The notes beneath the pieces are model-generated. The model saw nothing but the letters and a program-made list of their open reading frames with translations. It was not told where the DNA came from and did no database searches. A stretch of 64,000 bases of DNA from Symbiodinium natans (Eukaryota; Sar; Dinophyceae; Suessiales; Symbiodiniaceae). Location of the stretch: NCBI GenBank assembly GCA_905221605.1, contig CAJNDS010002501.1, forward strand, positions 113,501-177,500, in the 5' to 3' direction. Every line of letters starts with the position of its first letter. Positions within the stretch are counted from its first letter, which is position 1. Position numbers and translations under genes: made by a program. Of the stretch, positions 37,721 through 51,055 are shown one piece after another.

Positions 37721-38870
37721 GTGGGGGTCTACTGTCAATCATGCCTGCTCTGTGTCGTTGGGATGTTCTGGATTGAGCCCTAACACTAACCCAAAGCCCA
37801 CAACTCCCAAACCCTAAGCCGCCACAACAGCCCTAAGAGCCTAATTCCACAAAGCCAAACCCGACACTCTTCACCCTGAGCGCCCTTGAAGCCTAATGAG
37901 GTGAGGGTTTAGCCCTAGACCCTAAACCCTAAACCCCAAACCCTAAGCCCTAAACCCGCAAAACACCTCGATGTCGGAGTGGAGGCGGCACGCATCTGCA
38001 AGGTGGTCCAAGCCTTCTGCTTCAGGGTTTCGGGCTAGGGGTTTAGGGTTTAGGGTTTGGGGTTTGGGGTTTGGGGTTTGGGGTTTAGGGTTTAGGGTGT
38101 AGGGTTCAGGGTTAGGGGTCTAGGGCTTATAGATGTTCGGGTGCCGACTGCAGGGCAGGTTCAGGGATCCCCTCCCCAAAATGTCCGCTCGTCCCTACCG
38201 ACCCCATTCTCCCCAATGTACATGAAGGGTTTAGGAGCTTAGGGTTTTAATTTAGGGTTCTGAACTCACAACTCCGAATATGCCTCGCGGAAAGATCCTT
38301 GAACAAGGATGCGGACTATTAGAGTTTGGGGTCAATTGGCGCAGTACAAAACCTACTTGGAGGTTCATGGTACTTATTAACCAATTATACCTGTACGTAT
38401 TACTGTACTTATAACCAGATTAGGGCACTCATGTAGGAGTACAGTAGCCCCCCACCCCCCCCTCAACCCTAAATCCTAAACCTTCAACCGTAAACCCTAG
38501 GTGAAACCATTTTGGGTTTTGGGGGGCCCTTTTAATAGATACCCTGAGGGAGTACAAGGGCCATATTAGAAGTTTGTTAAGGGGACCCATTTTAAGGATC
38601 CGAAAAAAAATAAATAAGGGCCAGATTAGAAGTACTGTACTTTAAGGGGACCCTGTTTAAAGATCCCCTATGAGAGGATGTGAATTAAGGGACACATTAG
38701 ATGTGTATTAAGGGGACCCTTATTAAAGATCCCCTAAGAGAACATGAGGGCCATATTAAAAGTATATTCAGGAGACCCGGGATGTTCAAAGAGCCCTCCC
38801 AAGCGCTAGGTGCTGGGTTCAGGGGTTCAGGGTCTAGGGTTTAGAGTTCAGGGTTTGATGTTTCGGGCAT
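37721..38870. other. Host intergenic with degenerate repeats
   Basis: A partial family B MITE at about 38350-38450 (left end only, CTACTTGGAGGTTCATGGTAC). At about 38550-38790 three or four degenerate units of roughly 70 bp carry AGGGGACCC...AAAGATCCCCTA and GGGCCATATTA. No gene seen. Confidence 0.5.
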
Positions 38871-38879
38871 TGTTACGTC

Positions 38880-39056
38880 TAGGGTTTAGGGTTTAGGGTT
38901 TAGGGTTTAGGGTTTGGGGTTTAGGGTTTAGGGTTTAGGGTTTAAGGTTTAGGGTTTAGGGTTTAGGGTTTAGGGTTTAGGGTTTAGGGTTTAGCGTGTA
39001 GGGTGTAGGGTTTAGGGTTTAGGGTTTAGCGTGTAGGGTGTAGGGTTTAGGGTTTA
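38880..39056 (+). repeat. TTTAGGG array with variant units
   Basis: About 25 units, including a duplicated variant block with TTTAGCGTGTAGGGTGTAGGG. Confidence 0.85.
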
Positions 39057-40394
39057 GGTTTGCAGCGTTTAGAGTTATAGGTTCAGGGAAGGCCTGGAAC
39101 ACGTCTTAGTTGTCCAGTAACCTGGGGGAACTAAAGGTTAAAGGTTACCTACTTCTCAACTAAGACGTACAAATGCCGAGGATCCCCCCAGGTCCACGTC
39201 CGCGAAGTGATGGCAAACATGGAAGCGCCACATCTGCGAGTAAGCTTGAGCACTCCTCTTCCTGGGGCTTCAGGATGTGGGGCGGATTACCCTAAACCCT
39301 AAACCCGAACCCCCTTGCAAGATCCCATTCAGGAATGCAGGGGCCATATTGGGAGTAAAGTGAGGGCAGCCTGTCGTGGGGACAACCTTATGTAGGGGTA
39401 CGAGCTTGGATTCCGTGCGGTTTGGGGTCCAGACCTACTATTTGTAGGTGACTTTTATAAGAGGGTTTAGGGTTTAGGGTTTAGGGATTAGGGTGCCCAT
39501 GGGTACCCCTTACGGGATTCTCTGGCAGCCTACAGCAAAAAGCTGGGTTTTACGCTCACGCAAGGTGTGGTTTGACCGAAGCTACCCAAAATACCACTGC
39601 ACAACAAACATGCCACTAGACTTCCCTAAGCCCCCACAACAATCCACCGGAAACCCCTTTAAGGGATCATAGGGCTTAGTAGCTTGCCCCCCCCCCCCCC
39701 CCCCCCCCCCGCAAATCACGTTGCAGGCAAGCTTCTTGCTGGGCCAGTACGTTTCCGAGGTCGCACCGCACGTCTCCGTCTCCTCTTGGCCCTGCATTTT
39801 TGTTGGCTTGCGGCCGGGGGAAAGGGGATCATTATAGGAAGCTCCCTAAACCCTAAACGCCTAAAGCCTAAAGCCTAAAGCCTAAACCCTAAACCCTAAA
39901 CCCTAAACCCTAAACCCTAAGCCCTCCTACGTTGACCGGCTGAAGGTTCTGGGCCTCGCACGTCGGAAGAGCAAGGCCCGACGACTCAACTTTAGACCCT
40001 CAACCCCCCAAGCCCTCTAAGGCAATCTTCAGGTCAGAGCAGCCCTACTCTCTGAACCCTAAACCCTAAACCCTAAACCCTAAACCCTGAACCCTAAACC
40101 CTAAACCCTAAACCCTAAACCCTAAACCCTAAACCCTAAACCCTAAACCCTAAACCCTCAACCCTCAACCCTAAACCCTAAACCCTAAACCCCAAGCAAG
40201 TTTGCCCAAGCTTTGAAATGCTGACTTGCCTCGTGCTGCCAGCGCCAGAGGTAAGCGCGACCGCTGCAGGAGCTAAGGGTGCAGTACTCCTTGAGGGTTT
40301 AGGGTTTAGGGTTTGGGGTTTGGGGTTTGGGGTTTGGGGTTCAGGCTTTAGAAAGGCCCCCGCAACCCTAAGCCAGGGTTTGCAGCAGGGGCTG

Positions 40395-40437
<43 letters not shown>

Positions 40438-43400
40438 AGGGGGTTCGTAGGCTTCACCCCCAAGAACTGGCAGGTATGCCACCTATCCTTTGAGGTCTAT
40501 GGGCAAACATTGTTTAGGGTTTAGGGCTTAGGGCTTAGGGTTTAGGGTTTAGGGTTTAGGGTTCAGGGTTTCATGACGAAATGCTAACAACCCGAGCCCT
40601 GCACTCAACGCCAAGTTTAGGGCAAGCTCTGCAAGGCAGGCTGCACTTGCCTTTTCACTTGTTCAGACCTCTTTCAGCCCTACACCTGTACACCTTGAAG
40701 CCGGAAAAGCAACCACAATGCCCTAAAAGCCCTGTAGCCCCTCATCGGAAACCCATACCCTAAACGTAAACCTTTCAAAAACCCGAGGAAGCACTACACA
40801 TCCTGGAGTCCTAAACCCCTGAACCCCTGAACCCCTAGACCCCTAAATCCCTAAACCCCTAAACCCTTAAACCCTTAAAGCCCTAAAGCCCTAAACCCCT
40901 AAACCCCTAAACCCCTAAACTTCCAAAACCCCTAAACTTACAAAACCCCTAAACCTTCAAAACCCCTAAACCCCTAAACCCCTAAACTTCCAAAACCCCT
41001 AAACCCCTGAACCCCTGAACCCCCTAAACCCCCTCAACCCCCTAAACCCCCTAAACTTCCAAAACCCCTGAACCCCTAGACCCTAAAGCCCTAAACCCCT
41101 AAACCCCTGAACCCCTAAACTTCCTGAACCCCTACCTAAACCCTAAACCCCAAACCCCAAACCCCAAACCCTAAAGCCTTGCAGTCCTCCTGGGCATTCA
41201 GTCGGTCGAGGACGTCGATGATGGGTGCGTCCCAGGTGCCCTTCGAGCTCTTGTCGCTCCTGAGTTTCCGGGTTTAGGGTTTAGGGTTTGGGGTTTGGGG
41301 TTTAGGGTTTAGGGTTTAGGGTTTGGGAATTTAGGGTGTAGGGTTTCGGAATTTCGGGTTTAGGGTTTAGGGTTTGGGGTTGAGGGTTTCGGGATAGGGG
41401 TTTGGGACTTCGGGTTGGAGGCTGAGGGTTGAAGGCGTAGGCTGGATTCTATGCCCTGACCCTAAACCTTAAAACCGAAATCCGAGAAAGAATAAAATAA
41501 TCAACAACATATACAGTAACTACATACATACACATATATATTTATATGTATGTATTGTATGTGTAAATCAAAAAATATACATGTGTGTGTCTATATGTAT
41601 ATGCATATCTATATGTATATATATATGGATGCATATATATATATACATATGTATAAAGATAGGGCCTCTTGGATTTTGGAGGGTTTTTTTTTGGGGGGGT
41701 GAGGGCTTGAATTTGTCCTTAAAGACAAGCTCGAAGTTCACCTGGGAGGCTATGGCAAAAGCCAGGTTTCTTGAAATTAAGTTATAGGGTTTAGGGTTCA
41801 AGTTCAACCTTCAACCCTGCCCCCTTCCCGGAACCCTATCCTACATCCTAGGCCCGAAACCCTAAACCCTAAACCCTAAACCCTAAACCCTAAACCCTAA
41901 ACCCTAAACCCTAAACCCCATCAGGGCTTGAAAGCCCGAAGCCCGACGCAATCTTCAGCTTCAGGATTTAGGGCTAGGGTCCGAGGGTGTAGGGTCCAAA
42001 GGTTTCGAGTCCAAGGGTTGGGGTTTAGGGTTTAGGGTTCTGGGTGGGTGACTTGGCTGCACTATGCTGCACTCAGGAGGGTAGCTATAAATTAAACTTT
42101 TAGCTGCCTTACTAAGAAACCCAATAAACCCAAAAAAGGTAAGGATCTAAAGTTACGGTAAAGTACCACAAAGGTGAGTGAGTGAGTGTGCTGCGTTCTC
42201 TCGTCTTGCTGAGCTTGCTGGCGCCACTTTGGCCCGCGGCCTCAGCACCGGCGCGCCGCCTTGGGCGGCGGTTGCGGCGCCGGCGCGCTGCCTTGGGCGG
42301 CGGCCGCGGCACAGCCGCTGGCGCCTTGGGCGGCGGCCGCGGCACAGCCGCTGGCGCCGCAGGCGGCCGGCGCAGGGTTCCCCTCCATGGCGCAAAGCAG
42401 ACACTCTGTGCGTCGGCGGGCGCATGGCTGCGGCCGGCGTCCCTGTGCTGTTGGCGAGTCCATGGACAATGCTGCCGGACGCTGCTCGCAGTGGATTCAT
42501 GGAGGTCCTGGGGTTGGCGCTACCATGCCTTCGGCGAGGTCCCACGGTTGGGCCGCGATCTCTACCCTGAGGATGTTGCACAGGCAGTTTTCGTGGGGTC
42601 TAAGGGTGCAAGGGCACTTATCACCCCACTTATAACTCTACTTAGAACTTAGAAGCCCCCTCATTAAGTCATCTAAGCAGGGCAAAGGTAGACTTATAAT
42701 CTGGGGTTTTATATATCCATGATTCTCCAAGTTGCGAGTCAGGGTCCCATGTTCCGGGCTAAAGGTTCAAGGGCTTGGGTGCACGCCAGGGCTCTTGCCA
42801 TGGAGGATGTCACGCTTCTCCTGGGCATAAAGTTTGGGGGTTAGCGCTTTTAGTGCTAAGGCCTTAGGGTTGAGAATTTCAGCACAGCGTGATGTGGCTA
42901 AGGATCAGATTCAGTCTAGGGACGTCCGTCCTTCAACTCACCACCCCGAAAGCCTAATTAAGTTCCTTTGAATAGCTGTTTGGTTAAGCCTTAACAGAGG
43001 CTGTTAGGGTTTAGGCTTTAGGGTTTAGGGTTTCAGGGTTTATGGTTTAGGGTTCTCTCAGACTACTTTTGAGGATTGAGGGTTTCGGTTGCTCGGCTTG
43101 CGCTCGGGGTTCCAACAGGTCAAAACGAATTTGGCGACTCTCACGGCTCGCGAGAAAAGGCCACCCGGTTGTACTGAACTCGATCCGATAAAGAATCATG
43201 GATATCCCAGTTAAAAATACGGTAGATACACCTAACCTGCCCCGGTAGGCTGGACATCTATGCCGGGTGCACGGCATGATTTTCAGTTCTTTGGAGGCAC
43301 GAGGACCTCAACTATGGCGCCTCCTCGAAGCTCGGAATTATCGAAATCTTCCCTAAGCCCTAAGCCCTAAACCCTAAAACATAAACCCTAAACCCTAAAC

Positions 43401-43650
43401 CCTAAACCCTAAACCCTAAACCCTAAACCCTAAACCCTAAACCCTAAACCCTAAACCCTAAACCCAAGTGAGGTGGAGGGGGCAATGACGGTTCCGGAGT
43501 TCCCTTGCGAAGCCGGGAGGGATGATGGCGCCTTAGGCTATCTTTAGGGTTTAGGGTTTAGGGATTTTTTTCGGGTTTAGGATTTAGAGCTTAGTTTTTT
43601 TGTTTTAATAGGGTTTAGGGTTTAGGGCTTAGGGCTTAGGGTTTAGGGGT
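39057..43650. other. Host region, low complexity, no supported gene
   Basis: A C tract (about 39687-39710) and a G tract (about 40398-40435). Telomeric arrays at about 39885-39925, 40056-40192 and 41855-41918. CCCCTAAA 8-mer arrays with CTTCCAAAAC inserts at about 40804-41150. TA-rich microsatellite at 41500-41660. A GC-rich block at 42170-42600 has internal GCCGCGGCACAGCCGCTGGC repeats and open frames on both strands; no domain, so not called. A long array at 43380-43465. Confidence 0.5.
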
Positions 43651-43868
43651 TACTTGGAGGTCCATGGTACTTCTTAACCAATTTACAACTGTACTTAGAA
43701 CTGGACTCATAAGCCCGTTGAGTGCCCTAATATGGTTGCAAGTACAGTTAGAAGTACAGTCATAAGTGTACTTACAACCATACTAGGGCACTTAAGGGGC
43801 TTCTGGACTTCTAAGTGGGTTATAAGTACAGTTCCACTTGGTTAATAAGTACCATGAACCTCCAAGTA
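43651..43868. mobile_element. MITE family B, full-length copy
   Basis: 218 bp. Long inverted ends: TACTTGGAGGTCCATGGTAC at the left against GTACCATGAACCTCCAAGTA at the right, and most of the element pairs with itself. No coding capacity. Confidence 0.8.
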
Positions 43869-46800
43869 GGCCCTGTCCCCGCAGGTGCCCCTTAAGCAGT
43901 CACTCAATCGCTGCCTTCCTCGTAGCTTAGGGCCTAGGGTCGCGAAGGCCTATCATTTCGACCTGAATAAACCCTCAGCCCCAAGAGCAGCCAGTGAACC
44001 GAACCCATAAACCCTATATAAACCCTAAACCCTAAACTTTAGGCCCTGAACCCTAAACCCTAAACCCTAAACCCTAAACCCTAAACCCTAAACCCTAAGC
44101 TGAAGACCCCAAAACCTGAATAAGCCCTCAGCCCCAAGAGCAGCCAGTGAATGTTTTTGCCGTTCCCGAACCCCTAAACCCTAAACCCTAAACCCTAAAC
44201 CCTAAACCCTATAAACCCTATAAACCCTAAACCTCCTGCCGAGTGTCGAAGGCGAACCTGTCAGCGGCAATCGAAGGCGTCTTCCCACAGCAGCGGCGGC
44301 CCTTGGTGTGCTGGGGATGTGGGGTCTGCATGCATGTCCACTAGGGTTTAGGATTAGGGTTTAGGGTTTAGGGTTTAGGGTTTAGGGTCAACCTCAATAT
44401 TACTTGGGCCGAAGTACTGTAACGCCCAAATATGCTCTATTTAGGCACATGCAATCTCAGGGCTTGAGCACTGAAATCCTAACCGCTCCAATCCTAAACA
44501 CTAAACCCTAAACCCTAAACCCGAAACCCGAAACCTTACACCCCCAACACAAAGTGTTTTGGGCACCTCATTCCCTCGTCACCTGCTCTCAGAAAAGCCC
44601 TTCACAGCCTTGGCGTCCAGGACTGCTTTTGAGCTCGGAGAAATGAAGGCTTAGGGTTTAGGGTTTAGGGTTTTGAGAGTTTAGAAGGTTTTAAGGGTTT
44701 GAGGGTTTTGAAGGTTCTGAGGGTTTAGGGTTGAAAGGGTCTTCGTTGTCGAACCGGCTTTTGCTCATGTCGGGTACGACCCTGTCGCATTCCGAAAAAC
44801 AACCGCGTGGGCAAGTGGGCAAGTCATCACCCAAGCCCTAAACCCTAACCAGGTTCAGATCCTGCCGTGCTTAGGACATCCTAGGGGACTGTAGACCCTT
44901 AATTCGCCACAACCCCCCAAACAAATAAAGTGCAAAAAACAAGGAAATTCCAAACAACAACCTGAGCGCAAAAGGCCCAAACCTCTGAAGGCAGTAATAT
45001 AGGGGCCTTAATAATTAGAATAGAGTTTTGGGGGCTACAAAAGCAACTACACAGTGACCATATGGGGATACCATTAGTAATGATTCCGACCCCTTTAGTA
45101 AGCCCCGCAAACCCCAAGCCCTAAACCCTAAACCCTAAACCCTAAACCCTAAACCCTAAACCCCAAACCCTAAACCCTAAACCCCTTCTTCGAATGACCA
45201 GCCTGAAGCTGAGCGCTCGCAGCAAGCGCAAGTCGCTTCATGGCGCCGTGGCTTGGGGTCTGGGGTTTAGGGTTTAGAGGGTTTGTAGGGTTAAGGGTTT
45301 GGGGTTTTAGGGTTTAGGGTTTAGGGTTTAGGGTTTGGGGGGTTTATTAGGGTCTGAGGGTTTAGAGGGTTTTTTTGGGTGTGTAGGGTTTATAGTGTTT
45401 ATAGGGTCTATAGGGTTTATAGGGTTTGTAGGTTTTATGAGTTTTTTTCGGGTTTATAGGGCTTATAGGGATAGGGCTATAGGGGTTTAAGGGTTTAGGG
45501 TTTAAGGGTTCAAGGGTTCAAGGGTTCAAGGGTTCAAGGGTTCAAGGGTTCAAGGGTTCAAGGGTTCAAGGGTTCAAGGGTTCAAGGGTTCAAGGGTTTA
45601 AGGGTTTAAGGGTTTAAGGATTTAAGGGATTAAGAGTTTAAGGGCTTAAGGGTTTCAGGGTTCAAGGGCTTAAGGGTTTAAGGTTTGGGGCTAGGGTTTA
45701 GGGTTTAGGGGAGTTTGGGGTTTAGGGCTAGGGTTTAGGGTTTAGGGGAGTTTGGGGTTTAGGGCTTGTAGGGCTTTCGGCGTCTTGGCTTTCTGCTGCT
45801 GCAGTCGGGGGATTTGCGGCGGCCGAGGGAGCCGGAGTGTCGGGCCAGTCAGGTCTGCCATGCTGGGTTAGGGGTTTAGGGTTTAGGGTTTAGGGTTTAG
45901 GGTTTAGGGTTTAGGGTTTAGGGTTTAGGGTTTAGGGTTTAGGGTTTAGGGTTTAGGGATTAATATGTCTAACAACGAAACCCTCAACCCCGAAACCCTA
46001 AACCCGAAACCCTAAACGGCAAACCCAAACCCTAAACCGCAGCGTGCCAGGAGTAGAGCACAGCTCAAGACAACCGACAACGATGCTAATAAAATGCATT
46101 TCTTTGATACACGCAGGCTGAGGGTTAAGGGTTCAGGGTTCAGAGTTCAGGGTTTACGGTGTAGGGCTTTAGCGTTTAGGGCCTAGGCCCTAAGCCCTCC
46201 AAACCCCCAAACCCTCGTCGCCTAGACCCTGAACCCGCAACCCTAACACACTAGAACCCTAAACCTTACGACCCTAGAACCCGAAGACCCCTAAACCCTA
46301 AAACCCTCAATCCTAAATCCTGACACCCTCAACCCTCAATCTTAAACCCTGAAACCCCAACCCAAAAAACCTCAAACCTGAACACTAAAATTCTGAAACC
46401 CTAAAACCCCCAACCCTAAAACCCTCAAACCCTAAACCCTAAACCCTAAGCCCCCTCCAACATAAGGCGCGCCCCCGAGCACCCGCGAGGAGAGCAGCGA
46501 AAGCGCCGAGGGACGCGGCTGGACCCTGGCTGCCGGGGCTCCTTGGGGCGACGTCTGGTGAGGGTCCTAAACCCTAAACCCTAAACCCTAAACCCTAAAC
46601 CCCAAACCCTAAACCCCAAACCCCAAACCCTAAACCCTAAACCCTAAACCCTAAACCCTAAACCCTAAACCCTAAACCCTAAACCCTAAACCCTAGACCC
46701 TAGACCCTAGACCCTAGACCCTAACCCTAAACCCTAAACCCTAAACCGCAAACCCGAAATCCTAAACCCGTAACCCTAGACCCTAAACCGTTCAGGGTTG

Positions 46801-47854
46801 AAGGTGCCGTGTTTGTTGATAAGTTTTATTCAAGAAACTTCAAAGCCCCAAAATAGGGCAAAAGCGGTGGGGTTTAGGGTTTAGGGTTTAGGGTTTAGGG
46901 TTTAGGGTTTAGGGTTTAGGGTTTAGGGTTTAGGGTTTACCACTGGGCTGTCAATGCTCTTTTTGGGTGCTTCTCGGGCTTAGGGTCGACAGGGGACGAG
47001 GGGATTAGAGGGGCTGAGGGGGCCAAGGGGAGACTGCAGGTGAAAGGTAACCCTAAACCCTAAACCCTAAACCCTACACCCTACACCCTAAACCCTAAAC
47101 CCTAAACCCTAAACCCTAAACCCTAGACCCTAGACCCTAGACCCTAGACCCTAAACCCTAAACCCTAAACCTAGCCACGGGGGCTCTTGGATGGCTTTTG
47201 GGTGTTTCTGCGGCTCAGGGGTTTGGATGTCAGGATGAGGGCTGAGGGGCTGAAGAGCTTAGGCATTTAGGGTTTAGGGTTTAGGGTTTAGGGTTTAGGG
47301 TTTAGGGTTTAGGGTTTAGGGTTTAGGGTTTAGGGTTAATACTCTAGCCCCAAAATGGCTGGCCTTTTACACATAGTAGGCTTCTTTGTCATCAAAAAGG
47401 TTGAAGCTTACCTACTCAAACCTAGGCCATTTTTGCACATAGTAGGATTCTATGTAACCTTTTGTTTCCAGGGCCTTTGAACTTGAGGATTCTTCAGGGT
47501 TTTGAATGGTGTCTAAGATTTAAGGTTTCAGGGGTGCTATCAAGGGGGTTCTAGGGGTTTGTGAGGGTTAAGGGCTTAGGTTTAGGTTTTAGGGTCTGGG
47601 CTGCTTTGGACGTTCAGGGCCTGAGCCTTTGTTGGCAGATCTGGTGTTGTTTAGGAAACAGTGCTTTACGGGCGTTGGGAATGAAGTGAGAGCTCTCTGA
47701 GGCGATGTTGGGGTCTAAGTTGAGAGACGCAAAATAAGAAACACAGAGAAACGGACAAGGAGAAACAGAGAGCATAAAGGATAACCCCAGGAAGTAGCAC
47801 AGTGCCTGCAAAGAACCCAACAGAAAAGGGACAGACCAATAATTACCCTACGGG
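43869..47854. other. Host telomere-array-rich region
   Basis: Arrays at about 44050-44098, 44345-44385, 45117-45185, a TTCAAGGG variant block at about 45495-45670, and 45870-45960, 46565-46795 (with CCCTAGA variants), 46867-46939, 47049-47170 and 47263-47336. A roughly 37-bp segment (CAGCCCCAAGAGCAGCCAGTG) is duplicated at about 43975 and 44125 around one array. Open frames have no domains. Confidence 0.55.
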
Positions 47855-47944
47855 TCCATGTACCTAACTAGGGAATACTTGGGCCTTAAAGTACCTTCTA
47901 TATAGGGACTTTGAGACCCGAGTATCTAAGCATATGGTACATAG
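47855..47944. mobile_element. MITE family C, copy 1
   Basis: TCCATGTACC at the left, GGTACATAG at the right, and GGAATACTTGGGCC inside. A close relative lies at 50964-51055. Confidence 0.6.
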
Positions 47945-48077
47945 AACCCTAAACCTAACCCCTAAACCCTAAACCCCAAACCCTCTACAATAAGGACCCT
48001 TGGGGTTATTGAGGGATAGCACCGCGCCGTCCTGCTGCTGAGGAGTGTGGCAATCTTCCGTGAGATCATGCCTCCAC

Positions 48078-48200
48078 TTGGTACTTGCTAACCAATTACA
48101 ACTGTACTATAACCCACTTGTAAGCCCCTTAAGTGCCCTAACATGGTTATAACTGTACTTAGTTATTATCTGGTTAAGAAATATCATGAACCTCCACTGC
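48078..48200. mobile_element. MITE family B, short copy
   Basis: Contains GTACTTGCTAACCAATTACAA and ends ATCATGAACCTCCA. A similar short copy occurs at about 49283-49405. Confidence 0.6.
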
Positions 48201-50963
48201 AGGGTTGTGGTGTTCTAGGATGGCCCTTGTAAGACCCTCCAAAAGTTTTTCGGTTTCGGGTTTCGGGTTTAGGAGTTTAGGGTTTAGGGCTTAGGGTTTG
48301 GGGTTTGGGGTTTGGAGTTTAGGGTTTAGGGTTTAGAAGATGATCCTCTTAAACCCAATAAAGGAAATACGAACTGTCCCAAGGGCCTACTGAGTGTGCT
48401 TAGGGCTTCGGATGTTGAGCTTGAGGATATAGGGTAGTCAAGGGAGTTTAATGGGCGGCTCTGCTACTCAGCCCACTGTTGCCACAGTTGGACAGTCGGT
48501 GTTTACAGGGTGGGGAGCTCAGGGTTTAGGCTGGTATGTTCCCCCTTATACTAACAGTCCTTAATTGGGATTCTAGCACCCCCTATTTCTGATTTCTATG
48601 AAGGACTGTTACTGCAAGGGCGAACATCCCAAGGTTAGGCTTTGTTCAGATTTAGGGGCGTGCGCTCCCTACCAAATCCGAGGCCTGCGATGTACGTAGA
48701 GCTTCTTAGGGTCTACAGGGTTCAGGGTTTAGGGTTTCGGACTTAGCGGAGCTGGAGTAATATGCATACGGTCAGTTGCCATAAATTCTAGATTGGTTGA
48801 GTAACAAGCCTGAGGCCCAGATCCCCAAAGAAGATAAGCAACATGATTTCGAGGACGATGGCGCTTCGTTTCAACTAGACCCAAGAGTACCTGAAAATAA
48901 GAAGGGTGGCTGAAAGGGGCTTCTAAGGTAACCTAAACCCTTAATAGAGGGAACAAGGTCTTACTCTGGATCATGGTCCATGTCATTGTACCGACCAACT
49001 CCTGCTCCCCTATAGAGCCGAAAGAGCACCTGCCAAGCCGCACATTTTCAGCTCTGAGCCCTGGGTTTAGGGTTTAGGGTTTAAGGCTGTGGTTTAGGGT
49101 TTAGGGTTTAGGGTTTAGGGTTTAGGGTTTAGGGTTTAGGGTTTAGGGTTTAGGGTTTAGGGTTTGCAGTTCCCCACCCTGCAAAACCATCAGCCCTAGC
49201 ATGTCTCCCGTGGTTGTGAGGGGAGCGCGAGCGCCTGTCCAGACCTGATCCCTATATGCCTGTTCAGACCTGATCCCTATAACCTACTTGGAGGTTCATG
49301 GTACTTCTTAACAAATCAGAACTGTACGTATATAACCCACTTATCAGCCCCGTAAGTGCCCCAATATAGTCATAAGTACAGTTGTAAGTACATAATAAGT
49401 ACCAAGTACAGAAAAATGCGGCACCCAGACGCCCCAATTTTCTTGAACCCTCAACCATAAACGCTCCGAGACCGACAGCACTTAAGCCTCATGGTTGGTG
49501 GTCGCTTTAAGTAGGGTTTTTGTTTTGTAGGGGGTACTTATTATATAGGGTATCTAGGGGCCATATCAAGGTATAAGGGTAGCAGATAAAGAGGCCACCG
49601 GCCTTTCTAACTTAAGCCGCTTAAACCCCTCAACCGCGCAAACTCTGTCTCCCAAATCTCCCAATCCCCCTCCCTTTGTCCCGGCCTGGGGGCTCCCATC
49701 CATCACCCATCTCCGCGGCGCGTCCGACGGTAGCGGCCTTGTGCTATTTGGAACAGAGGGGTGTAGGGTTTAGGGCTTAGGGTTTTTTGGGTTTTGGGTT
49801 TAGGGTTAAAACGGTTTAGGGTTTAGAGTTTAGGGTTTAGGGTTTAGGGTTTAGAGTTTAGGGTTTGGGGTTTAGGGTTAAGGGTTCTGTTCTATGAGTT
49901 GAAAGTGCTCTTCAGGGTTCGCGAGGGCTTCAAGGTCCCAAGTGGAGCGGGAGGACTGAGAAGAGGTGGGGCTTCTGGAACTTAGGGTTTAGAGGGCTCC
50001 AAGCCTTAAACCCTCTTTAGGGTTTAAAGGGTTTAGGGCTTGGGGATTAATTAGGGATTAGGGTTTAGGGTTTAGGGCAAAAAGGATTAGTTAAGGGAAG
50101 AAGAGGTTGGGAGGTGAGTGGCCAAGACAGTAGCCAGGGCCGTAAAGAAGGGCCTATGGCGGAGATGTCGAGGGCTTCAGTCTTTATGAGTTTTTGTTGA
50201 GGGGTTTAGGGTTCAAGGTTTAGGCTTTGGGATATGGGCTTCAGGGATTGCAGGGCATTAGGGCTATACGGGGGGGGGGGGGGGGTTGCGGTTGACGACC
50301 CACCTGGCTCGCCTGGCATAAGCCCAAAAAAGATCCATGCAAGCCCTAAACCCTAAACCCCAAACCCCAAACCCTAAACCCTAAACCCTAAACCCTATAT
50401 AAGCCCTAAACCCCAAACCCTTGGATCTTCTGGAAGTGGGGGGGGGAGGCACCCGACTTGCTGGGCTTCAGGGTCTTGGATTCTTTTCGGGCATCTTGAG
50501 TTTCGGAAGTGCTTTTTGTTGTTTGGGGGGGGGGGGGGGGGGTTAGGGTTTAGGGTTTAGGCTTTAGGCTTTAGACTTTAGGGTTTAGGGACTATTTTGC
50601 ATCTTACTCTCTTTTGGAATCTAGCGTTTTAAGCCTATAGAGCTCTGCGCGCGCAAAGAAGAAGACTTGAGGCACTGAACCTAACATTGGAAGCTGACTA
50701 TGCAGCTGTCACCCGCGCACGACGTGGTTTAGCACGGTGTATGAAGGCTAAATACGATTCTATATGCTGCACACACCTACCCCTAAACCCTAAACCCTAA
50801 ACCCGAAACCCTAAACCCTAAACCCTAAACCGTAAGAAGCCTCCAAACAGCCATGGTGACCTGCTTCAGGCCCTTTCTTCGGGGCTCCCTCAATTCAATC
50901 GTCCATTCAAGGCCTTCATCATTGCTTCCGTGACGTCCAACTTCTCCTGACTCACCCAAAGTG
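48201..50963. other. Host intergenic
   Basis: A degenerate family D copy at about 48876-48980, an array at 49066-49164, a family B copy at about 49283-49405, G tracts near 50271 and 50525, and degenerate arrays at 49770-50085 and 50340-50420. No gene seen. Confidence 0.5.
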
Positions 50964-51055
50964 GCCATGTACCCTACATCAGGAATACTTGGGCCTGAAA
51001 GTACTTCTTATATAGGGGCTTTGGGGCCCTAAGTATCTAATATTATGGTACATGC
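50964..51055. mobile_element. MITE family C, copy 2
   Basis: GCCATGTACC at the left, GGTACATGC at the right, sharing GGAATACTTGGGCC and ATATAGGG with copy 1. Confidence 0.65.

Noticed and set aside
39684-40493. Frames encoding poly-Pro or poly-Gly
   Set aside because: Produced by C and G homopolymer tracts whose lengths are probably unreliable.
42112-42652. Host gene in the GC-rich block
   Set aside because: Long frames exist on both strands in several phases, the core is tandem repeated, and none shows a domain.
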